Part shown: positions 59,025 to 64,000 of the stretch, piece after piece
Layout of the letters: each line of letters opens with the position of its first letter
Position numbering within the stretch: the first letter of the stretch is position 1
NCBI GenBank assembly: GCA_009363875.1
Contig: CM018682.1
Span: 50,351,372 to 50,415,371 of the forward strand
Reading direction: 5' to 3'
DNA length: 64,000 nucleotides
From: Mikania micrantha
Taxonomy: Eukaryota > Streptophyta > Magnoliopsida > Asterales > Asteraceae
Translations under genes and position numbers: made by a program
The notes under the pieces: generated by a model
The model's input: only the letters and a program-made list of their open reading frames with translations
What the model was told of the DNA's origin: nothing
Database searches by the model: none

Positions 59025-60806
59025 CCATGCACCTACACATGATTTATATCATGCATGCACATGTTCATAGACTCCCCATGCACAATAGAACTAATGGTTT
59101 TGATAGTCCCAAGCTCGGTTTTCCTCTTGGGCAGCGAACCTATCTCTTAAACCCATAGGTTCGGCTGGTTTCAAGTAATGTAGGGTTCGGCTACATCGCT
59201 AAATATTCATAGGTTCGTGTACTGGTTCGGCTAACTAAATGCGAGGTTCGGCTATAGGAGGTTCGCAGCTTGACTCAACCCGAAGGTTCGGCGGCCATAA
59301 GCTTTGCATGTCCATGGTTCGGCCATGTAGGTTCGTGGGTTCTCACAGGGTTCGGCCATAAAGGCATTGGGTTCGCACCCTTCAAGGTTCAGCTAAGGTA
59401 CCCAGAAGATTCGGCTCCCTTATCCTAATTTTTAGTAGGTTCGTTGTAGTCGAGGGTTTGGCCAGTATCAGTGAGGTTCGGCAAAGTAAAGGTTCGGTTA
59501 ATAGATTGTTACATGCAAGGTTCGGCTCACCCGGCTTCGGCTGCACTAGGTTCGGCCAACAAACCAGGGTTCGGCCGCTAAGGAGGTTCGCCGGTAACAG
59601 GTTTGGTGCAGACTACATTGTTCGTTCCAGGTTCGTGGCTCAGAACTTCCAGGGTTCGTGACTCAGAGTACATGTTAGTTGCAGGGTTCGGCTCCCTTAA
59701 AGGTTCGACCGGCTACTTGCATCATCATCTCTAACGAACCTGTCGACCATGGCTGGTTACCATCAGCTAAACTCTCATTTCTAAGCCCTGCAAATTAGTT
59801 CCTAACCGTCTACCAAGTCTATCTAACTTTTTGTGTGTGTTTGGACCGGTTGAACAACATCAAACAAGGGGTTCCTGATACACCCTAAAAAAACCGAAAT
59901 TAGCATGAATGTTTACCTCGGTTCTAATGGTTGAATGCTCGAACTACTTGTACTTCCTTAATCTACGTTGCGTGGGGATCGTTTCAACACCTAGAATGCT
60001 TGAATTGGTGAGGATTTGAAAGAGAACCTTTAGAGAGAAGGTGGAGCTTCTTCTTCTTAGAGAGAGAGAGGGAGGAGGACGAATTGAGAGGGAGAGATAG
60101 GGTTTGGTGGTGGTTGGTGGAGGTTTAATGCCTCATCAATTGATTTAGAAACATTCGGTTGCTCGGTCTCGCTCGGTTTCGCGAAAAATGGCGTTTCTCG
60201 TGGTTTTCGTCGCGAAACGACGCGGTTTATTAAATAGAATTTATAAAATTAATTTAAGTTGTGATTCCTAATAAATTTACTAATTATCTTTTATTTATTT
60301 TAAATTTTCAGAAATATTTAATTAATTATTTAAATCAAATCGTACGGTTGTCGCGCGTATTCGTTCGAATCCTCACCCGTAAGAATACGGCGATAACTAT
60401 ACTTTGCAATATTGTTTTCTAATTATAGAATATCATTCATAACGTTAAACCGCCAAATTTATTCGTACAGATCGTCACCTATACGAATAACCCGTAAATT
60501 TAGCATTCACAAAACGATATTCATGTTGTTTTGTCCTGTAAAACCTCACATACGTTTATACATAATAAGTCCTAACAAATAATTTCCATGATGGTTCTGT
60601 ATTGTCAGATAATTATTTGACTCAAAAACCACAGTTCTGAACTTTGTTTCTGTTAAATGTTTATGAACTTGTTGTTTGATAACACAAGATGATAATGACA
60701 AATGATATGAATAGAAAATGCACTGAAATGTATATAGTTTGTACCTGTTTACTGTTCATGTTACTGTTTAAGATCACTGTTCCGGTGACGGTTCCGGCAC
60801 TGATGT

Positions 60807-60809
<3 letters not shown>
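59025..60809 (-). repeat. GYP2 5' LTR remnant
   Basis: Aligns with 35410-37198 almost without gaps (1785 versus 1789 bp), including the GGTTCG zone (59140-59755), GA-rich leader (60055-60110) and GTGACGAT palindromes (60357-60389, 60460-60489). The right end TGTTACA at 60809 is followed by TATAT. The rest of this LTR was removed with part of GYP4 and GYP2 gag. Confidence 0.9.

Positions 60810-60841
<32 letters not shown>
60810..60841. repeat. TA microsatellite next to GYP2
   Basis: About 16 TA dinucleotides directly follow the GYP2 LTR end. Its left counterpart near 19245-19257 is TATATATACAT, so GYP2 appears to have inserted into a TA repeat. Confidence 0.85.
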
Positions 60842-60846
<5 letters not shown>

Positions 60847-61020
60847 CAATTATTAAACAATTTTATTGAATTGTTTTTAGGTTAAAATTAATTTACAAAA
60901 TGTTTTATTTCTGTAACGGTTCATAATAAGATGATTTTTTTTATGATTTTTAGAATTATTTTGATAATTCTTAAAGTAATTAAATGGATAAAAATAAAAA
61001 AATGCACAAAAATTAAACCG

Positions 61021-61096
61021 GTTCTCGATGGCCGCTACTCTCGAACCCAGGTCTCTAGGGTGCATACACGAAAGCTTACCACTGAGCCAGTCCACC
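61021..61096 (-). ncRNA. tRNA-derived SINE-like head or degenerate tRNA
   Basis: The minus strand has a perfect Pol III A box, TGGCTCAGTGG (61079-61089), and about 31 bp downstream a B box GGTTCGAGAGT (61037-61047), close to GGTTCGANTCC. The spacing fits a tRNA or the head of a tRNA-derived SINE. Pairing of acceptor and T stems is poor, so it is unlikely to be a working tRNA. Downstream it passes into A/T-rich sequence; a clear SINE tail or flanking repeat is not visible. Confidence 0.5.
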
Positions 61097-62119
61097 AAAT
61101 AATTGCTCTTGTTCGGATCGATTTAAAGGTATACAGAACATGGATTCGTTCCCAAATCAGGATGAACCCTAAAACTGGTTTGGCCTAAATTCGATCAAGA
61201 GGTTGATTGTGAGTCATCAAAAGCATAGGGCTTTTATTCATTAGTGAAATACGAGTAAAATGGTTCCAAAAATTACCTGTTTCGTGATCAAATAGATGGT
61301 GTTCGAGTGACGCAGGAGAGTCGGCGAGTTCTTGACCCAAATAGGGATTCTGGGTGTGCTTGAGTGTGTTTGAAGTATGCAGACAAGTTCAACAGGAGCT
61401 AAAGAACTATGTGGGTTGGATAAATTTGATTTTTATTCATATTTGCCTCAAATTCAATTTTGGTCCGATCGGTTATAATTGGAAGTGCTTTTAATCACAT
61501 GATTCGCGATCAATTGCATTTAAATTTGATTGGGAATGATTTAAGTATTTAAATCCTTGACTAAAATACACGATTTCAAGCCGGCAACGCGTCTAATCGA
61601 GTTGGAACCGAATCGGGTCGTTTTCTGGGTCTTGGGTCGGGTTGCTGTTTGCTGGGCGAAGAAGGAGGGGAGCCACTTTGGGCTTTTGACAAATCCAGCC
61701 CTTGTGTTTTTGTTTAATAATAAAAGTTTCACTATTTGGCAAAACTAGTCCTTTCAAGTTATAAAATCTTTTATAAAAATTCATTTAAGTATTTTATAAC
61801 TAATTAAATGTATTTTTATAAGCTTTATGGATTTAATATATACATACATATATATATATATATATATTTCACCTAATTCATATTAAAATGTATAATGATT
61901 ATTTTTATAAAATGTTTAATGGTTGTTTTATTTTATGATTTAATCTTTTATTTATTTATTTATAATGATTATTATTATATATATTTTTATTATATATATG
62001 TTTGACTTACAACTTTCTACTTTTAAAATCCTTATTTACAAAATAATAATTTTTTTATTTATTATAAATCGAACACTATTAAAATGTTCAAAATCATAAC
62101 GGAAATTCCTAGGGATTAC

Positions 62120-62160
62120 GTTCTCCCTTACTTTAGGGAATTTTGTCCCGAAATTTGTTT
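62120..62160 (-). other. GYP5 PPT and post-pol hairpin
   Basis: Minus strand: AAATTTCGGGACAAAATTC then CCTAAAGTAAGGGAGAAC, the same order as the pol end of GYP1-GYP3. It shows that GYP5 was a minus-strand element with its internal region to the right, but no chromodomain or integrase is readable there. Confidence 0.55.
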
Positions 62161-64000
62161 AGCAGTAATTTTTGACAAGAGTTCTAGTTGTTTTATTCCA
62201 TTTGTTTTGTCTCTTTCTAACCTTTGGTTATCGATATTTAATAACTTTTGGTTCTTGATTTAATGTTATTAGAATTGTAATTGTTATTATTATAGGCTAG
62301 TGTCTCAATATTTATACCACTAATTAATAGTTTAGGAGAGTTTAAAATCACAATTTGTTTTAGAACTTTGAAACGTGAAGGAACTTTAATCTAAATAGGT
62401 ATTAGTAACATACTAAGTTTTTTTTTAATTTGTATACAACTGGTTTACTTGGTATGAGAGTTTTGAATCTAACGATAGATGACTTAGCTCACGGTGATAT
62501 TAACTACAAATGTATTCGAGTTAGTATTTGAATAACTTGGTATAAAAATATTCTCAGGATATTGTTATATGAATACTAATTTATTCGTTAATTATTCTTG
62601 ACTGGAGAATAGTTTACTCGAATTGTAGATTAAACTGAAAAATCCTATTCTTGATCAAGCTTTCGGTGCTACTATCAATGTATTAGTGGTGCTTATATAT
62701 AGGGTATACCGCAGCCAACCCACCACATCACTACTACCTTGATAGCATTCCAATTACCTACCAATACTATCCTATACCTAACTATATTTGAATAGATGCT
62801 TGAATACTTGACTATCTTTAGAAATTGTATGAATTTAGAGATATTAACAACTGAAATCTTCCAACAGAATTCTCATAGTTGTATGAGCGTTGTTGGATAT
62901 ACGAATGATATAGAATACACTAGTTGGTGATATTATATGGTTGTGATAACTATTTATCATGAACCTTAGCTATGCTTTGATTATTTGTTTAAATATACGA
63001 ATATAGAATAATTCATTTAAGAATCATTAACATGATTCATGTGATTATCGCTATATTTGATTTGACTTGGTGTAAGTATACACACCAAGATTAGTAATTG
63101 AATAACGATTGGTTTGACTAGCATAGTTTTCTCGTAATTATAAATTGAATTGACTATTCTGGCCCTTGATCAAGCTTTTGGTACTACAATCAATGTACTA
63201 CTAGTGCTTATATATAGGGTATACCGCAGCCAACCCACCACACTGCTAGTACTTTGAGAGCATACCAAATACCTACCAAGGCTAACATAAACTTTAAACG
63301 TGTTTGAATAGGTGTGGGAGACTTTGTCTTGCTTTTAGGATTTGTATGAGTCTAGAGGTTTTCAATATTGAAATTGTGCAATGAAATCTCTTGGTTGCAA
63401 CGTATGAATTTGTATATGATCGGTTTTTGAATAAACGAATGATGCAGAATGTACAAGTGTTTGATATTTTATAGTATCATTGAATATTTGAATCGATGTC
63501 TGAAGATATAAATATAAAATGATTTGTCTAAACATCAATAATATGATTCATGTGGACTTGTTTTAAAATTTTATATGGAATCACCCATAGTTAAATTCAT
63601 AAGTCCAGATCATGTCATTCTATTGAAATATAAACAGACTATAATAAGAAATTAGTGTGTCTTGGTTAAATCAAAAATCATTGTGACTTGTTTGAAACAG
63701 AGGAAGGGTTTTTCAAGATTGAATACCTAATGACATGTTAGAATTATCTAACACCGGTCTTAGGCATAATATCTTAGTCTGTTTATAGAATTATAAATTA
63801 GGCATCATGGATTACAATAAGATATATAGATGTAGTGACAAGTAACTAATCATAGATACCATATTATCGAACTTTCTATCACGAGTTTGGATAATTTGAA
63901 TATGTAATATTATAACCTTTTATATTTATTGATGAATCACCATCGATAATTCTTAAGTATAATATTACTAGTTTTCTTGAATCAAAATATACATCATAAA
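62161..64000. other. non-coding region with diverged 520-bp tandem duplication
   Basis: Two related units, about 62590-63110 and 63115-63640, share GATCAAGCTT, the TATA cassette (62691-62727 and 63206-63241) and following text. Identity is high only around the cassette. No open frame of interest exists. A TGGTATGAGAG resemblance to a PBS at about 62450 is too weak to use. Confidence 0.55.

Larger units (their letters stand above)
60810..62119 (-). repeat. GYP5 3' LTR, right part
   Basis: It starts in a TA microsatellite (60810-60841), is AT-rich, and includes a leader-like zone with AAAATTACCTGTTTCG (about 61270-61290) comparable to the other LTRs. It ends near 62119 before a PPT-like GTAAGGGAGAA (minus) and the post-pol inverted repeat at 62138-62156. 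The LTR terminal bases are degraded (ATTACG instead of GTTACA). No pol follows. Confidence 0.5.

Noticed and set aside
19253..60814. TACAT / TATAT as the target-site duplication of GYP2
   Set aside because: One mismatch, and both lie in TA-rich repeats, so the match is weak; the GYP2 limits rest on LTR termini instead.
62440..62470. PBS-like TGGTATGAGAG on the plus strand
   Set aside because: Two or more mismatches, no LTR end next to it, and no coding region downstream.

Overview
The window is plant repeat DNA, almost certainly pericentromeric or other heterochromatin of a dicot. I suspect Asteraceae, because the LTR families and a 3' accessory ORF in the copia element resemble ones I recall from lettuce and tansy-type genomes; that is recollection, not a search. 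I see no convincing host gene, rRNA or CRISPR. Nearly every base can be assigned to LTR retrotransposons or their fragments.

Layout. (1) 1-9860: decayed Ty1/copia elements on the minus strand. COP1 (gag tail, protease, integrase, RT, RNase H at 9860-5954, then a 3' accessory ORF at about 4010-3470) is followed by LTR-C (2925-3443), a PBS, and COP2 (gag at 2324-1248, pol deleted, then an accessory-ORF tail, PPT and LTR pieces). An RT fragment lies at the left edge. The copia LTRs and spacers are packed with a palindrome built on GATACTAATAGTATC. (2) About 9960-17542: LTR fragments of Ty3/gypsy elements in both orientations (LF1-LF4), with several minisatellites. (3) 17543-62119: a nested stack. 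The 3' LTR of GYP5 (17543-19257 plus 60810-62119) is split by GYP2 (19258-60809). The 3' LTR of GYP2 is split by GYP3 (20165-34147, TSD TGTAG). GYP2's 5' LTR was the target of GYP4 (to 59024). A deletion fused GYP4 integrase to GYP2 gag at about 40766. GYP1 (44446-56059, TSD GGTGA) sits inside GYP4 gag. (4) 62120-64000: non-coding, with a diverged tandem duplication of about 520 bp.

GYP2 and GYP3 end in a chromodomain-like tail and so look like Tekay/Del-type chromoviruses; GYP1 has the same tail, and in GYP4 that end is deleted. All have an initiator-Met tRNA-type PBS (TGGTATCAGAGC) where the PBS survives. GYP1 is the youngest and most complete: one uninterrupted frame from gag to the end of pol apart from five stop codons, two similar LTRs, and an extra coiled-coil/acidic ORF upstream of gag.

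The most striking pattern is that every family carries arrays of quasi-palindromes in its LTRs whose cores are conserved while the two arms change together: GCGGTACGCG hairpins in GYP1 and GYP4; GTGACGAT-centred palindromes in GYP2, GYP3 and fragments; a two-hairpin minisatellite in GYP4; TAAATATA palindromes in GYP1; a CAAC/GTTG hairpin near the LTR 3' end in most families; and GATACTAATAGTATC in copia. A TATA-containing cassette recurs 14 times, always in the same orientation relative to its element. GYP3 also has an abnormal end: an inverted 917-bp piece of its own LTR lies inside the target-site duplication.
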